DNA of 64,000 bases. Origin: Kroppenstedtia sanguinis (GTDB lineage Bacteria > Bacillota > Bacilli > Thermoactinomycetales > DSM-45169). Below, piece after piece: positions 30,694 to 39,758 of this stretch (positions are counted from its first letter, which is position 1; each line of letters starts with the position of its first letter). The DNA lies in the NCBI RefSeq assembly GCF_050433445.1, contig NZ_JBNPXF010000001.1:248001-312000 (forward strand), read 5' to 3'. The notes under the pieces are model-generated. The model made no database searches. It had not been told where the DNA came from and saw only the letters and a program-made list of their open reading frames with translations. The position numbers and the translations under genes were made by a program.

Positions 30694-33150
30694 GTGAAAA
30701 AGTACATACCTCAGGAGATCGAGCCCAAGTGGCAACAGATCTGGGAAGAAAATGATGCTTACCGGACACCGGAACAGGTGTCCGACCGACCGAAATTCTA
30801 TGCACTGGAGATGTTTCCCTATCCTTCGGGGGAAGGGCTCCATATGGGACACGTGCGCAATTACTCTATGGGAGACCTGGTTGCCCGCTTTAAGCGAATG
30901 AACGGTTACGAAGTGATCCATCCGATGGGTGCCGATGCTTTTGGGATGCCTGCTGAAAACGCTGCCATTCAACGAGGGGTGAATCCTCGGGAGTGGACAT
31001 TAAACAATATGAAACGGATTCGGGAGGAGCAGACTCGGCTCGGTATATCCTATGACTGGGACCGGTATGTGGGAACTTGCACTCCGGAATATTACCGGTT
31101 CAGCCAGTGGTTGTTCCTGCTTTTCCACGAGCGGGGGTTGGCCTACCGCAAACAGGGGGCGGTCAACTGGTGCCCCGATTGCCAGACCGTGCTCGCCAAC
31201 GAACAGGTGGAAGACGGCCGTTGCTGGCGCTGTGATTCCGTGGTGGAGAAAAAGGAACTGGAACAGTGGTTCTTGCGCATCACCGATTATGCCGACCGGC
31301 TGGTGGAAGATCTGGAAAAATTGCCGAAATGGCCCGAACAGGTCAAAATGATGCAGCGCAACTGGATCGGCCGCAGTGAAGGAGCCGAGGTAGTCTTTAC
31401 CCTTCCGGAACAGGAAGAAGAGCGGATTTCCGTCTTCACTACCCGGCCCGACACCCTCTATGGGGTCACCTATCTGGTGCTTGCCCCGGAGCATCCCTTG
31501 GTTAAGCAACTGATCCAGGGTAGAGAAGGGGAAGAGGAGATCCGCACTTTCATCCGGGAGATGAAGAACCAGCCGGAGCGTGCCCGCACCGGCTCTGATG
31601 TGAAAAAAATCGGCTATGACACCGGGGCCAAAGCCCGACATCCCCTGACTGGGGAAGAAGTACCGATCTGGGTGGCGAACTATGTCCTGATGGACTACGG
31701 TACGGGAGCGGTGATGGGGGTTCCGGCCCACGATGAGCGGGACTTTCTGTTTGCCCAACAATACGGTCTTCCCATTCGAACCGTGGTCCAGTCCCAAAAA
31801 GGAGAGGCTTCTGGGGAAGAGGCGTATACGGCGGAGGGGGTTTTGGTGAACTCCGGACCCTTTGACGGTATGGACAACCGCCAAGCGATCGGGGCGATCG
31901 CCGATCACTTGACCCAAGTAGGGAAAGGAAAGAAGACGATCACTTACCGGTTGCGGGATTGGTTGATCTCCCGCCAACGTTATTGGGGATGCCCCATCCC
32001 CATCGTCTATTGCGATTCTTGCGGTACCGTGCCGGTCCCCAAGGAAGAGTTGCCAGTGATGGTGCCGGAGGATGTGGTCTTTGACGGCAAGAGCAATCCC
32101 CTCACCACATCGGAAAGCTTTGTCCATACCACCTGTCCTTCCTGTGGTGGAAAGGCGCGTCGGGAGACAGACACGATGGATACCTTCATCGACTCTTCCT
32201 GGTATTTTTTGCGCTACACCGACCCCCGCAACACCGACAAACCCTTTGACCCTGAGTTGGCCAACCAATGGATGCCGGTGGACTTTTACGTCGGGGGGGT
32301 GGAACATGCGGTGCTCCACCTGCTGTACTCCCGTTTCTTCACCAAGGTGTTGCATGATGCGGGGATGGTGGAGGCGATTGAACCTTTTGAACAATATTTC
32401 CCGTTGGGCATGGTGCTGAAGGATGGGGCTAAAATGTCCAAGTCCAAAGGAAATGTCGTCTCCCCGATGGAGATTATCGACCGTTACGGAGCGGACACCG
32501 CCCGTCTGTTCATTCTGTTTGCTGCTCCGCCTGATGGGGAGCTGGACTGGAACGATGCCGGGGTGGAGGGGAGTCACCGCTTTCTGAATCGTGTCTGGCG
32601 GATGGTGCAACAACACAAGGAGTTGGTTCGCAATCGGCCGGTGGCACAGTTGGAAGGAAAAAAGGCCAAGGAGCTGAACCGCGTTCTGCAGCAGACCATA
32701 AAAAAAGTGGGCGGGGATGTGGGAGACCGCCTTCAGTTCAATACCGCCGTCAGTGCGATCATGGAGCTAATCAATGCGATTCACGCATATCCCGCCGATG
32801 CAGATCAAGGGGTGTTGGCCGAGGCGGTGGAACAGGCGATCATCCTGCTGGCGCCCTTTGTCCCTCATATCACTGAGGAGATGTGGCAGGAGTTGGGCCA
32901 TGAATCCAGTGTTCATGACCAGTCCTGGCCTTCCTTTGATGCAGACGCCCTCCTCTTGGATGAAGTGGAAATGGCGGTGCAGATCAATGGCAAGGTCCGT
33001 CACAAGGCGGTCGTCCCCACCGGTGCAGATCGCAAGGAAGTGGAGTCCCAGGTGCTGGCGGAAGAAAAAGTGAAAAGCCTCCTGGAAGGAAAAATGATCC
33101 GCAAAGTGATCGTCGTTCCCGGCAAACTGATCAATATCGTCGCCAACTGA
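30694..33150 (+). CDS. leuS: Leucyl-tRNA synthetase
   Basis: An 818-residue class Ia synthetase with GTG start after GGAGGGTG. The HIGH motif is HMGHVRNY, preceded by FPYPSGEGL; the zinc-like insert has CPDC and CWRC; the CP1 editing domain has TTRPDTLYGVTY and GVPAHDERD; the KMSKS loop is AKMSKSKGN. The anticodon-binding region and C-terminal domain (MAVQINGKVRHK) are complete. Controlled by the T-box leader. In B. subtilis leuS lies elsewhere, so its place between rsfS and comER is a local rearrangement. Confidence 0.97.
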   Translation: MKKYIPQEIEPKWQQIWEENDAYRTPEQVSDRPKFYALEMFPYPSGEGLHMGHVRNYSMGDLVARFKRMNGYEVIHPMGADAFGMPAENAAIQRGVNPREWTLNNMKRIREEQTRLGISYDWDRYVGTCTPEYYRFSQWLFLLFHERGLAYRKQGAVNWCPDCQTVLANEQVEDGRCWRCDSVVEKKELEQWFLRITDYADRLVEDLEKLPKWPEQVKMMQRNWIGRSEGAEVVFTLPEQEEERISVFTTRPDTLYGVTYLVLAPEHPLVKQLIQGREGEEEIRTFIREMKNQPERARTGSDVKKIGYDTGAKARHPLTGEEVPIWVANYVLMDYGTGAVMGVPAHDERDFLFAQQYGLPIRTVVQSQKGEASGEEAYTAEGVLVNSGPFDGMDNRQAIGAIADHLTQVGKGKKTITYRLRDWLISRQRYWGCPIPIVYCDSCGTVPVPKEELPVMVPEDVVFDGKSNPLTTSESFVHTTCPSCGGKARRETDTMDTFIDSSWYFLRYTDPRNTDKPFDPELANQWMPVDFYVGGVEHAVLHLLYSRFFTKVLHDAGMVEAIEPFEQYFPLGMVLKDGAKMSKSKGNVVSPMEIIDRYGADTARLFILFAAPPDGELDWNDAGVEGSHRFLNRVWRMVQQHKELVRNRPVAQLEGKKAKELNRVLQQTIKKVGGDVGDRLQFNTAVSAIMELINAIHAYPADADQGVLAEAVEQAIILLAPFVPHITEEMWQELGHESSVHDQSWPSFDADALLLDEVEMAVQINGKVRHKAVVPTGADRKEVESQVLAEEKVKSLLEGKMIRKVIVVPGKLINIVAN

Positions 33151-33254
33151 CAAAGGGGAGGAAGGATCCCCAGACCTGATTTACGAGATTTTCTGGTGTA
33201 AGTGATCGAGAAAAACTTGGGTGTCGAACTGGGAGATCCGATCCCGAACTCGAA

Positions 33255-33436
33255 GCGTTGTGAAAAATCGTCATAACCATAACCATAAAACACAAATCGT
33301 GCCTGGGGTTGCTTCGCTCTTCCATGCTACCCAGGGAGGATGGGGTTTCCCATGGAGTGATTTTGGATCGAAGAACTTTGACGCCGGAATGGGAAATCTC
33401 ATCCCGCCCCTCTGCAACTGTAGTAAATCACAACGC
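33255..33436. repeat. Structured intergenic repeat with 9-bp terminal inverted repeats
   Basis: Ends are perfect inverted repeats GCGTTGTGA (33255-33263) and TCACAACGC (33428-33436). The right part (about 33332-33410) is clearly related to 62124-62205: GGGAGGATGGGGTTTCCCAT ... AGAACTTT ... ATGGGAAA. The stem TTTCCCAT/ATGGGAAA is kept with a compensating base change relative to the other copy. The left part carries an unrelated stretch with TCATAACCATAACCATAA. Confidence 0.6.
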
Positions 33437-33455
33437 CTGTAGGGATATCCAACAC

Positions 33456-33714
33456 CAGGCGTGTTGATTAGCCATATTTTGGATGGGGAGATCGTGTTCA
33501 CCCACGCGACCGTTGCCATCCGGCAAGGAAGTGAAAACTGGCCGCTCCAAATCCTCCGATCGGGCAGGGGCAAAGCCTTACGGAAGCAACACAGGGAAGA
33601 TGTTGCCCCTAAACGCCCTCCCTCCAGATTCTCCGCTGGGTAGGATGGCAAAGGTCGCTTTGGCAGCACACGACTCCCTTCCGCTGCCCATTTTCTGGTT
33701 AATCAACAGCCCTG
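33456..33714 (+). mobile_element. MITE-like element, type A, with perfect 9-bp target duplication
   Basis: A 259-base element with terminal inverted repeats CAGGCGTGTTGATTAGCCA and (reverse complement) CAGGGCTGTTGATTAACCA. It is flanked by the 9-bp direct repeat ATCCAACAC at 33447-33455 and 33715-33723. No coding capacity. It is the best-preserved member of the family. Confidence 0.88.
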
Positions 33715-33856
33715 ATCCAACACAATCCTGGAAACCAACCGTCGTCCCTGTGTTGCCTCTGTCAGGCTTTGTTTCTTACCGAGGCATCGGTGCGTGGGCG
33801 AACATCCCTACCCCAAAGGGCGAAGTAACCTACCTGAAAAAATCTATCTTATTTGC

Positions 33857-33980
33857 GTACAGGGGTGCCATTGGCTGAGAGGGATTCTGCCCAACCCTTT
33901 GAACCGGATCCGGACGATACCGGGAAGGGAGTACAGGGCCAAGTATATCTCTGGCCGCTCCCGGCGGGGGCGGCCTTTTT
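33857..33980 (+). ncRNA. TPP riboswitch (THI element) with terminator, upstream of thiM
   Basis: The aptamer (33857-33938) has the diagnostic AGGGGTGCC, GGCTGAGAGG, CCCTTTGAACC, GATCCGG and ATACCGGGAAGGGA blocks closed by GTAC pairs. The terminator GGCCGC...GCGGCC with TTTTT lies at 33953-33980. Thiamine pyrophosphate binding is expected to stop transcription of thiM. Confidence 0.95.
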
Positions 33981-34006
33981 GCATGCATAATTCAGGAGGC
34001 GAGCAA

Positions 34007-34798
34007 ATGAATTGGAACCCTGATCTCATCCAAGAAGTGAGGAAGAGACGCCCGCTGGTGCATCAGATCACCAATGAGGTGACCGTCAACGATTGTGCCA
34101 ACATCACTCTCAGTTGCGGTGCGTCTCCGGTGATGGCTTATGCCCCGGAAGAAGTGGCGGAGATGGCAGCATTGGCCTCGGCTTTGGTATTAAACATCGG
34201 GACCCTGAATGCAAATCAAGTGGAGAGTATGATCCAGGCAGGAAGAGCCGCCAATGAAAAAGGAATTCCTGTGGTGCTGGATCCAGTGGGAGCAGGGGCT
34301 ACCTCCTTCCGGACGGACTCAGCCAAGAGACTGTTGGAAAAGGTCCACATCTCCCATCTAAAAGGAAACGCTGGGGAGATTGCGACTCTGGCGGGAGAAG
34401 TGTCCCAGGTTCGTGGTGTCGATTCAGGAGAAGTGGATCATATTCGAACCATCGCCGTTCGAGCGGCCCGAAAATGGGGACTGACTATCATCGTCACCGG
34501 GGAGAAGGATGTGATTACCGATGGAGACAAGTGGGTTGAGGTTTCCAACGGACACCCCCTGATGGCCACCGTTACCGGAACCGGCTGCATGTGCGCGCCG
34601 GTGGTAGCCGCCTTTGCTGCGGTCTCCAATGATCCGGTGGCTGCCTCCGTTGCTGCCATGGTCACCTATGGAATCGCAGCGGAGCAGGCGGGGCGGGTAG
34701 CCGAGGGACCAGGCAGTTTCCGATGGAGACTCTTCGATGCATTACACGCCCTCGACGGTGAGGGCGTGAGAGATTCTGCCCAGGTACAGAGTGGCTGA
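34007..34798 (+). CDS. thiM: Hydroxyethylthiazole kinase
   Basis: A 263-residue ribokinase-fold enzyme that salvages hydroxyethylthiazole for thiamine synthesis. The ATG at 34007 follows AGGAGGCGAGCAA; the open frame continues further upstream only through the riboswitch. Motifs: PLVHQITNEVTVNDCAN, GASPVMAYAPEEV, VVLDPVGAGAT, LKGNAGEIATLAG and TVTGTGCM with the catalytic Cys region. It stands alone here; thiD and thiE are not in the window. Confidence 0.95.
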   Translation: MNWNPDLIQEVRKRRPLVHQITNEVTVNDCANITLSCGASPVMAYAPEEVAEMAALASALVLNIGTLNANQVESMIQAGRAANEKGIPVVLDPVGAGATSFRTDSAKRLLEKVHISHLKGNAGEIATLAGEVSQVRGVDSGEVDHIRTIAVRAARKWGLTIIVTGEKDVITDGDKWVEVSNGHPLMATVTGTGCMCAPVVAAFAAVSNDPVAASVAAMVTYGIAAEQAGRVAEGPGSFRWRLFDALHALDGEGVRDSAQVQSG

Positions 34799-34842
34799 TT
34801 TACGGTGAGACAGGAAAGGATGTAACATCTCTGATCTCTTGC

Positions 34843-34873
34843 AAAAAGCGGAAGGGGTTGCCTTCCGCTTTTT
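34843..34873. terminator. Bidirectional terminator between thiM and comER
   Basis: AAAAAGCGGAAGG (34843-34855)/CCTTCCGCTTTTT (34861-34873): T-runs on both strands serve the convergent genes. Confidence 0.88.
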
Positions 34874-34926
34874 CGCGGGTATGGTATACTAAATATATCC
34901 TTTGATAGCATCTTTTTCTTGCCCCG

Positions 34927-35766
34927 TCAGACTTTTTTTTCTACTTCTGGGAAGAGGGATTGTTGTACTTTATGGATGTCCTCCTCGTATTTGTCGTGGG
35001 TTAACCGGAACAGATCGTGAAAAAGAGTGCCTAGGTCCCGTTCCAACAGGTGGAGGCCTTCTCGGGTGATTCCGCCGGGTACAGCCACCCGTTCCTGGAG
35101 GCTCTGTAGTGTGAAGTTTCCTTCCGCCAAGAGATGCCCCAGTCCTTGAGCCATCTGGGTGACGAGGGAGATTGCCGTCTCCCGTGGAAGGCCGGTTTCC
35201 TTCACGGCGGCTTCCGCCATCTGTTCCATGAGGTTGGCGAGAAAGGCAGGGGCACAGCAAGCCAGATCGGAGGCAATTCGGGTGTGTGCCTCATCGACAT
35301 GGAGAGGACGACTGATACTGCTAAACAGGTCCCACAATTTTTCCCGGTCCTCTCGATGGAGGCGGGAGCCGGGGATAAATAGGGAGTTACCGGAGTAGAC
35401 AGCATGGGTGATGCTGGGGATCACTTTGGCTACCTTTGCAGGCAACCACTGTTCCAGATCCCGGACCATTACTGGACTGGTGATGGAGACCACAATTTGT
35501 TCTGCCTGGACTACATCCTGAATCTCTTCCAGTACTCGGCGGAATTCTCCGGGTTTGACACAGAGGAAGAAACAATCCGATTCTTGGGCGACTTGGCGGT
35601 TGTCTGCTGCCACCCGAAGTCCCGGGAACTCATCAGCCAAGCCTTCCGCCTTGGCCCGGGTGCGATTGCTCACGAGGAGTTCGGAGGGTTGCAGTTTGCC
35701 GGACCGAATCCAAGCTTCCACCAGGATGCGGCCCATACTGCCGGTGCCGATCACGCCGTGGGTCAT
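34927..35766 (-). CDS. comER: ComER, pyrroline-5-carboxylate reductase-like
   Basis: A 279-residue protein of the P5C reductase fold. The ATG at 35766 follows GGAGGGAGAAAG. It has an N-terminal Rossmann motif GVIGTGSMGRIL, then SNRTRAKAEGL, FFLCVKPGEF and a C-terminal helical dimer domain (VAVPGGITREGLHLLE). Divergent orientation directly upstream of comEA is the B. subtilis arrangement and identifies it as ComER rather than ProC. Its catalytic role in vivo is unclear. Confidence 0.88.
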   Translation of the reverse strand: MTHGVIGTGSMGRILVEAWIRSGKLQPSELLVSNRTRAKAEGLADEFPGLRVAADNRQVAQESDCFFLCVKPGEFRRVLEEIQDVVQAEQIVVSITSPVMVRDLEQWLPAKVAKVIPSITHAVYSGNSLFIPGSRLHREDREKLWDLFSSISRPLHVDEAHTRIASDLACCAPAFLANLMEQMAEAAVKETGLPRETAISLVTQMAQGLGHLLAEGNFTLQSLQERVAVPGGITREGLHLLERDLGTLFHDLFRLTHDKYEEDIHKVQQSLFPEVEKKV

Positions 35767-35886
35767 CTTTCTCCCTCCCTGGAGTGGCGATAGGGTACCG
35801 TCTTGCGGTGTTAGTAACTTTCTATTCATCCATACGCTAAGGACGCGGAAATATGATGCGCAACAGATGGGAAAGGAGGCAAAATC

Positions 35887-36528
35887 ATGTGGGATCAAGG
35901 GGGATGGACTCCCCGAGAAAAAGGATTGGCAGTGGCGGCGGGTGTGTTCCTTTTTTTGTTGATCGGAGTCGGAATCTCCCTGTGGACCGGGGAGGATTCA
36001 GGGACGGAACCGGAGTTACAACCCTACTCGCAGCCAGAGAAGACCGCCGTTCCTAAAGAGGAAGACAAAGAGGAGAAACCGACAGAACTGGTGGTGGACG
36101 TCAAAGGGGAAGTAAAAAAACCGGGGGTTTATCGCCTCTCTGCGGATGCCCGGGTGGAAGAAGCGTTGCGCAAGGCGGGGGGACCTACGTCACGGGCGGA
36201 TATGGATCAAGTCAACCTGGCTCAGCCCCTCTCTGATGGAATGGCTCTCTACATCGCTGCTGAAGGGGAGGAGGTGCCACCGGGAATTTCTGCGGGAGCT
36301 TCGGGGACGAGTGGGTCCGGAGGGGAAGCGGAACAAACCATCAACGTCAACACTGCTTCGCAGGAGGAATTGCAACAACTCAATGGCATCGGCCCTTCCA
36401 AAGCAGAGGCGGTCATCCAACACCGGGAGGAGAACGGACCTTTCACCTCCGTCGATCAGCTCACGGAAGTCCCGGGGATCGGGGAGAAGACATTGGACCA
36501 GCTACGAGATCAGGTGACGGTACAGTGA
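35887..36528 (+). CDS. comEA: Competence protein ComEA
   Basis: A 213-residue DNA receptor for transformation. One N-terminal membrane helix (GLAVAAGVFLFLLIGVGISLW), an acidic linker, an SLBB domain (LVVDVKGEVKKPGVYRL ... LYIAAEGEE), then the helix-hairpin-helix pair (INVNTASQEELQQLNGIGPS and VDQLTEVPGIGEKTLDQL) that binds double-stranded DNA outside the cell. RBS AAAGGAGG. comEB and comEC do not follow; comEC is 15 kb downstream. Confidence 0.95.
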   Translation: MWDQGGWTPREKGLAVAAGVFLFLLIGVGISLWTGEDSGTEPELQPYSQPEKTAVPKEEDKEEKPTELVVDVKGEVKKPGVYRLSADARVEEALRKAGGPTSRADMDQVNLAQPLSDGMALYIAAEGEEVPPGISAGASGTSGSGGEAEQTINVNTASQEELQQLNGIGPSKAEAVIQHREENGPFTSVDQLTEVPGIGEKTLDQLRDQVTVQ

Positions 36529-36642
36529 AGCACCATGACTGTCGGCGGGTCTTGAAATCTGAACAAGGTGGGAGGGAACATTCTGCCCCGTGAATTCAGA
36601 ATAGACATGCAAACGGGGGTTCCTTTTATTAGAAGGATAACC

Positions 36643-36801
36643 AGGGTCGGGAGGGTGGGGCGGGGAAGATCCTTTGCGCTTTTTGCAAGAGATTGTAGCC
36701 GTTCCACCCTCCCTGTCTCCCGAGCCATATTCTCACTTGAGGGCAAGTAGGGGGGATCTATCCATTTATGTAATCCATTTCTTGTCTAATCAATACGCCT
36801 G
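36643..36801 (-). mobile_element. Partial type B MITE-like element
   Basis: The hairpin core (GGTCGGGAGGGTGGGGCGG with its complement near 36700) is followed by a terminus whose reverse complement reads CAGGCGTATTGATTAGACAAG at 36801. The other terminus is not recognisable. It lies between comEA and the oxidase gene. Confidence 0.6.
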
Positions 36802-36864
36802 AAGGAAAATAAAAAAGTGCTTCTTTGGAACAATAGATTTGAACTTCATTCTTCGGGGGGATTC

Positions 36865-38028
36865 ATGTTGATCGTCAACGGTGAAGAGATTCAGATGAGA
36901 TACTATGAAAGCGGGGATCAAGGAGCCCAAGCTTTGCCGGTATCCTTGGAGGAGTGGGAGGAACGGGCGAGGAAAAAGCTGGCGACCGGTCCCTTCGGCT
37001 ATGTATATGGTGGAGCAGGAGCAGGGGACACCCTGCGTGCCAATACCGATGCATTCCAAAACTATCGGATCCGGCCGCGGATCTGTTGTGATACCACCCA
37101 GCGTGACCTTTCCGTCAAGTTACTGGGGAAGCAGGTCCCCTTTCCCTTTATGCTGGCTCCGATCGGGGTTCTCTCCATTCTCCACCCCGATGCAGAGTTG
37201 GCAGTGGCCCAGGCAGCGGCCAAACTGGGGGTTCCATACATCCTGAGCAACGTCTCCACCCGATCCATGGAAGAAGTGGCGGAAGCGATGGGAGATGCGC
37301 TGCGGTGGTTTCAACTGTATCCACCGATCAATAGTGAATTGAGCCAAAGTTTTTTGCAACGGGCAGAAGCCGCTGGGTACTCTGCCATCGTAGTGACGGT
37401 GGATTCCACCTTACTCGGATGGCGGGAGACAGATCTTACCAATGTTTACCTCCCCTTTCTGAGCGGACATGGCATGGGGAACTACTTCAGCGATCCCGTT
37501 TTCCTTGCGGATCTGGAGGAGCCTCCGGAGAAAAATCTGAGGGCAGCAGCCAAGAAAGCGCTGGATGAAGGAAACAACACCCACTTCACGTGGAAAGAAT
37601 TGGAGTGGATTAAGCAACAAACTCCCTTGCCTGTTTGGCTCAAGGGAGTGACGCATCCAGATGATGCGGTGTTGGCCGTGGAGCACGGCGTGGATGGAAT
37701 CATCGTCTCCAATCATGGAGGGCGGCAACTGGACGGAGCCGTGGCGACTCTGGAAGTCCTGCCTTCCATCTGTGAAGCGGTCCGAGAAAAGGTCCCCGTG
37801 ATTCTGGACAGCGGTGTTCGCCGAGGGGCGGATATCCTGAAAGCCATCTCCCTCGGGGCTACTGCCACCCTGATCGGTCGTCCCTTCGCTTATGCCTTGG
37901 CTGTGGCAGGTCAGAAGGGGGTAGAGTCGGTCCTTGAAAATCTGATTGCGGAAACCGAGTTGCAATTGGGGATTTCCGGACGCGGTTCGATCCGGGAGGT
38001 GGATCGTTCCCTGGTGATGAAGGTGTAG
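36865..38028 (+). CDS. FMN-dependent alpha-hydroxy-acid oxidising enzyme (lactate 2-monooxygenase-like)
   Basis: A 387-residue protein; the ATG at 36865 has GGGGGG 6 bases upstream. It is a TIM-barrel FMN enzyme: YVYGGAGAGDTLRAN, PFMLAPIGVL, WFQLYP, VTVDSTLLGWRETDL, WLKGVTHPDDA with the FMN-contacting Lys, the active-site segment SNHGGRQLDGA (catalytic His and Arg) and DSGVRRGADILKAISLGA for the phosphate site. The extended N-terminus and overall pattern fit the lactate 2-monooxygenase branch, which turns L-lactate into acetate and CO2, but oxidase activity on other hydroxy acids is possible. Confidence 0.88.
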   Translation: MLIVNGEEIQMRYYESGDQGAQALPVSLEEWEERARKKLATGPFGYVYGGAGAGDTLRANTDAFQNYRIRPRICCDTTQRDLSVKLLGKQVPFPFMLAPIGVLSILHPDAELAVAQAAAKLGVPYILSNVSTRSMEEVAEAMGDALRWFQLYPPINSELSQSFLQRAEAAGYSAIVVTVDSTLLGWRETDLTNVYLPFLSGHGMGNYFSDPVFLADLEEPPEKNLRAAAKKALDEGNNTHFTWKELEWIKQQTPLPVWLKGVTHPDDAVLAVEHGVDGIIVSNHGGRQLDGAVATLEVLPSICEAVREKVPVILDSGVRRGADILKAISLGATATLIGRPFAYALAVAGQKGVESVLENLIAETELQLGISGRGSIREVDRSLVMKV

Positions 38029-38030
38029 GA

Positions 38031-38555
38031 TCAATCCGATTTGGGGGAGATTTCCTTTCGATGGCCGTGTTCCCTTACCTCAGTGAATATGTTGTCTCGT
38101 TGTTGGTTTGGGGAGGTCTCCTTTGGCACCATCCATATCTTTTCCAAGTCTCCGATGGTTACCGGTTGGGCATGACGCATTCACTCATAACCAAACTCCC
38201 CGTTCACCTCGATCGTGCCGGTTTTTACATCGGCGAAGGAATGAATCCCCTTACTTCTCATCCGCCCTTCTAACTGATCAACGGACATCCGTATCTTTTC
38301 AGGTTTTCTTGGAGTTCCCCGTTTTTGATGACCACAGTGTCTCTCCTCAGGAATAACACATGACCAACAGGCAGTCGAAGATGCATAGCACGATGGCGGT
38401 CTTCTGCACGGAACTGCATAACCGATCATCGATGCCATTCCCAGGAGGGTGATCAGTTCCAGTCCGGTCATCTCCGAAGCCACCTTCTTCCCAGCGATCC
38501 AGATCAGAATATACCCTACTGTCAAGATGGCAAAGGCTTGCCAAATGGAACTCAT
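38031..38555 (-). pseudogene. DUF421 (YetF-like) membrane protein pseudogene
   Basis: Starts MSSIWQAFAILTVGYILIWI and LITLLGMASMIGYAV in one frame, continues as KTAIVLCIFDCLLVM and then RRDTVVIKNGELQENLKR in other frames, returns with MSVDQLEGRMRSKGIHSFAD and EVNGEFGYE, meets an in-frame TGA at 38181-38183, then runs on as MRHAQPVTIGDLEKI. All pieces match the normal order of a DUF421 protein. At least two frameshifts, a deletion in the membrane region and one nonsense codon make it non-functional. Confidence 0.8.
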
Positions 38556-38680
38556 GGAATCCCCCTTTTGCAAAATGGGCTTTAATTTTACGCGTTGTTT
38601 TAATCGGATGTCACCAATGGCTGGGCCGGGCCATAGTCTGCATTAAGAGGGTTTTATCCTGGGGTGTGGAAAAGCAAGAT

Positions 38681-39090
38681 CAGGCGTGTTGATTAGCTAT
38701 ATTTTAGGTGGGAGAGGTCGTGTTCGCCCAGGCTCGATGCCATCCTACAAGGAGGTGGTGACGGTTCACTTCGAATCTACCATCGGGCAGGGGCAAAGCC
38801 GGGAGGTCAGCAACACAAGGATGAATGTTGCTCCTAAAATGCCCTTTCGTAAAACTTCTCCGCTAGGTAGGATGGCTTCCTTAATCTAGAGCTTCAGCTC
38901 TTTTAAATTGTAGTGCCTGTGGTGCTACCTTTTAATTCAGGGCTTCAGCCTATCAGATTAGAGTACCTTGGCGCAAAGGTCGCTTTGCACCCATAAGGCG
39001 CAAGTCTCGCCAGGGTCACTACCGCTCCCAGATCTCGCTATAGCAGCACACGACTCCCTTCGCCGCCTATTTTGATTAATCAACACCCTG
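38681..39090 (+). mobile_element. MITE-like element, type A, long form
   Basis: A 410-base element from CAGGCGTGTTGATTAGC (38681) to TTGATTAATCAACACCCTG (39090). It shares its ends and the GGGCAGGGGCAAAGCC and GCAGCACACGACTCCCTTC blocks with the copies at 33456 and 6573. The extra middle carries a run (AAATTGTAGTGCCTGTGGTG) also present in the copy at 6573. No clear target duplication and no coding sequence. Confidence 0.75.
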
Positions 39091-39218
39091 GATTCAAGTA
39101 TTTAAGAAAAGACGGTACCCTCCGGGATAGGCCAGATCTGTCCCGACCGGCTCGTCACAGATCCGGATTTACCACACCCTGGAGATCGAGTTCCAATAAG
39201 TCAGGGGAAGATGGTGCC

Positions 39219-39758
39219 ATGGTTTATAGTGTCTTGACGGTTTATTTGGCTTTAACTTTTTTGTTTTCAGCGATCGCCAAGTTGCGCCACATGGGATCTT
39301 TCGTAGAAGTGACCCAGGCCTATGAAGTTCTGTCCTCTCCCTGGGACCGAATCTTCGCCTGTCTGTTGCCGTTTTTGGAAATGGGGGCGGTCGTTTTTCT
39401 GCTGTTCCGGCAAACCCATGTGTGGGGAGTATGGATCCTGGTGGGATTGTTGTCGGTTTTCGCCTGGGCTGTAGGGTCGGTGATTCATTCCGGGCGAGTA
39501 ATCACCTGCGGTTGCTATGGGAAATGGATGGATGCCCAGGCGGATCGGTTTACGCTCCTCAAGATCGCGTCTCTCGGGGTGGTCTGCATGGTACTGCTAG
39601 GGGGACAAATCTCAGGTGCGGGCATCGATCTTCGGGCCCTTCCGCTCACCAGTGGTGCGATTCTTTTTCTTTTGTCCCTGTTGGCGCAAAAAATATGGAT
39701 TTCTTACCAAAACAGTCTGGCCAGACTTCGACACCCGCAGAAAGGAGAAAGACCGTGA
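39219..39758 (+). CDS. MauE/DoxX-family redox-associated membrane protein
   Basis: A 179-residue protein with four to five membrane helices. It begins with a DoxX/MauE-type segment (ALTFLFSAIAKLRHMGSFVE) and carries a CGCYG motif in VITCGCYGKW at the outer face, the conserved cysteine pair of MauE-like proteins. MauE proteins help form the disulfides of methylamine dehydrogenase light chain. The ATG at 39219 lies in the right frame; the stop overlaps the next start (GTGA). First gene of a five-gene cluster. Confidence 0.82.
   Translation: MVYSVLTVYLALTFLFSAIAKLRHMGSFVEVTQAYEVLSSPWDRIFACLLPFLEMGAVVFLLFRQTHVWGVWILVGLLSVFAWAVGSVIHSGRVITCGCYGKWMDAQADRFTLLKIASLGVVCMVLLGGQISGAGIDLRALPLTSGAILFLLSLLAQKIWISYQNSLARLRHPQKGERP

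Noticed and set aside
33794..34006. Longer start for ThiM
   Set aside because: The open frame upstream passes through the TPP riboswitch and terminator; the ATG at 34007 has AGGAGG at the right distance.
34927..35766. Annotation as ProC (proline synthesis)
   Set aside because: Divergent placement against comEA and sequence pattern fit ComER; ornithine aminotransferase nearby is a coincidence of the window as far as can be seen.
38061..38356. Forward frames opposite the DUF421 remains
   Set aside because: The reverse strand carries clear DUF421 sequence over the whole stretch; forward frames are shadows.
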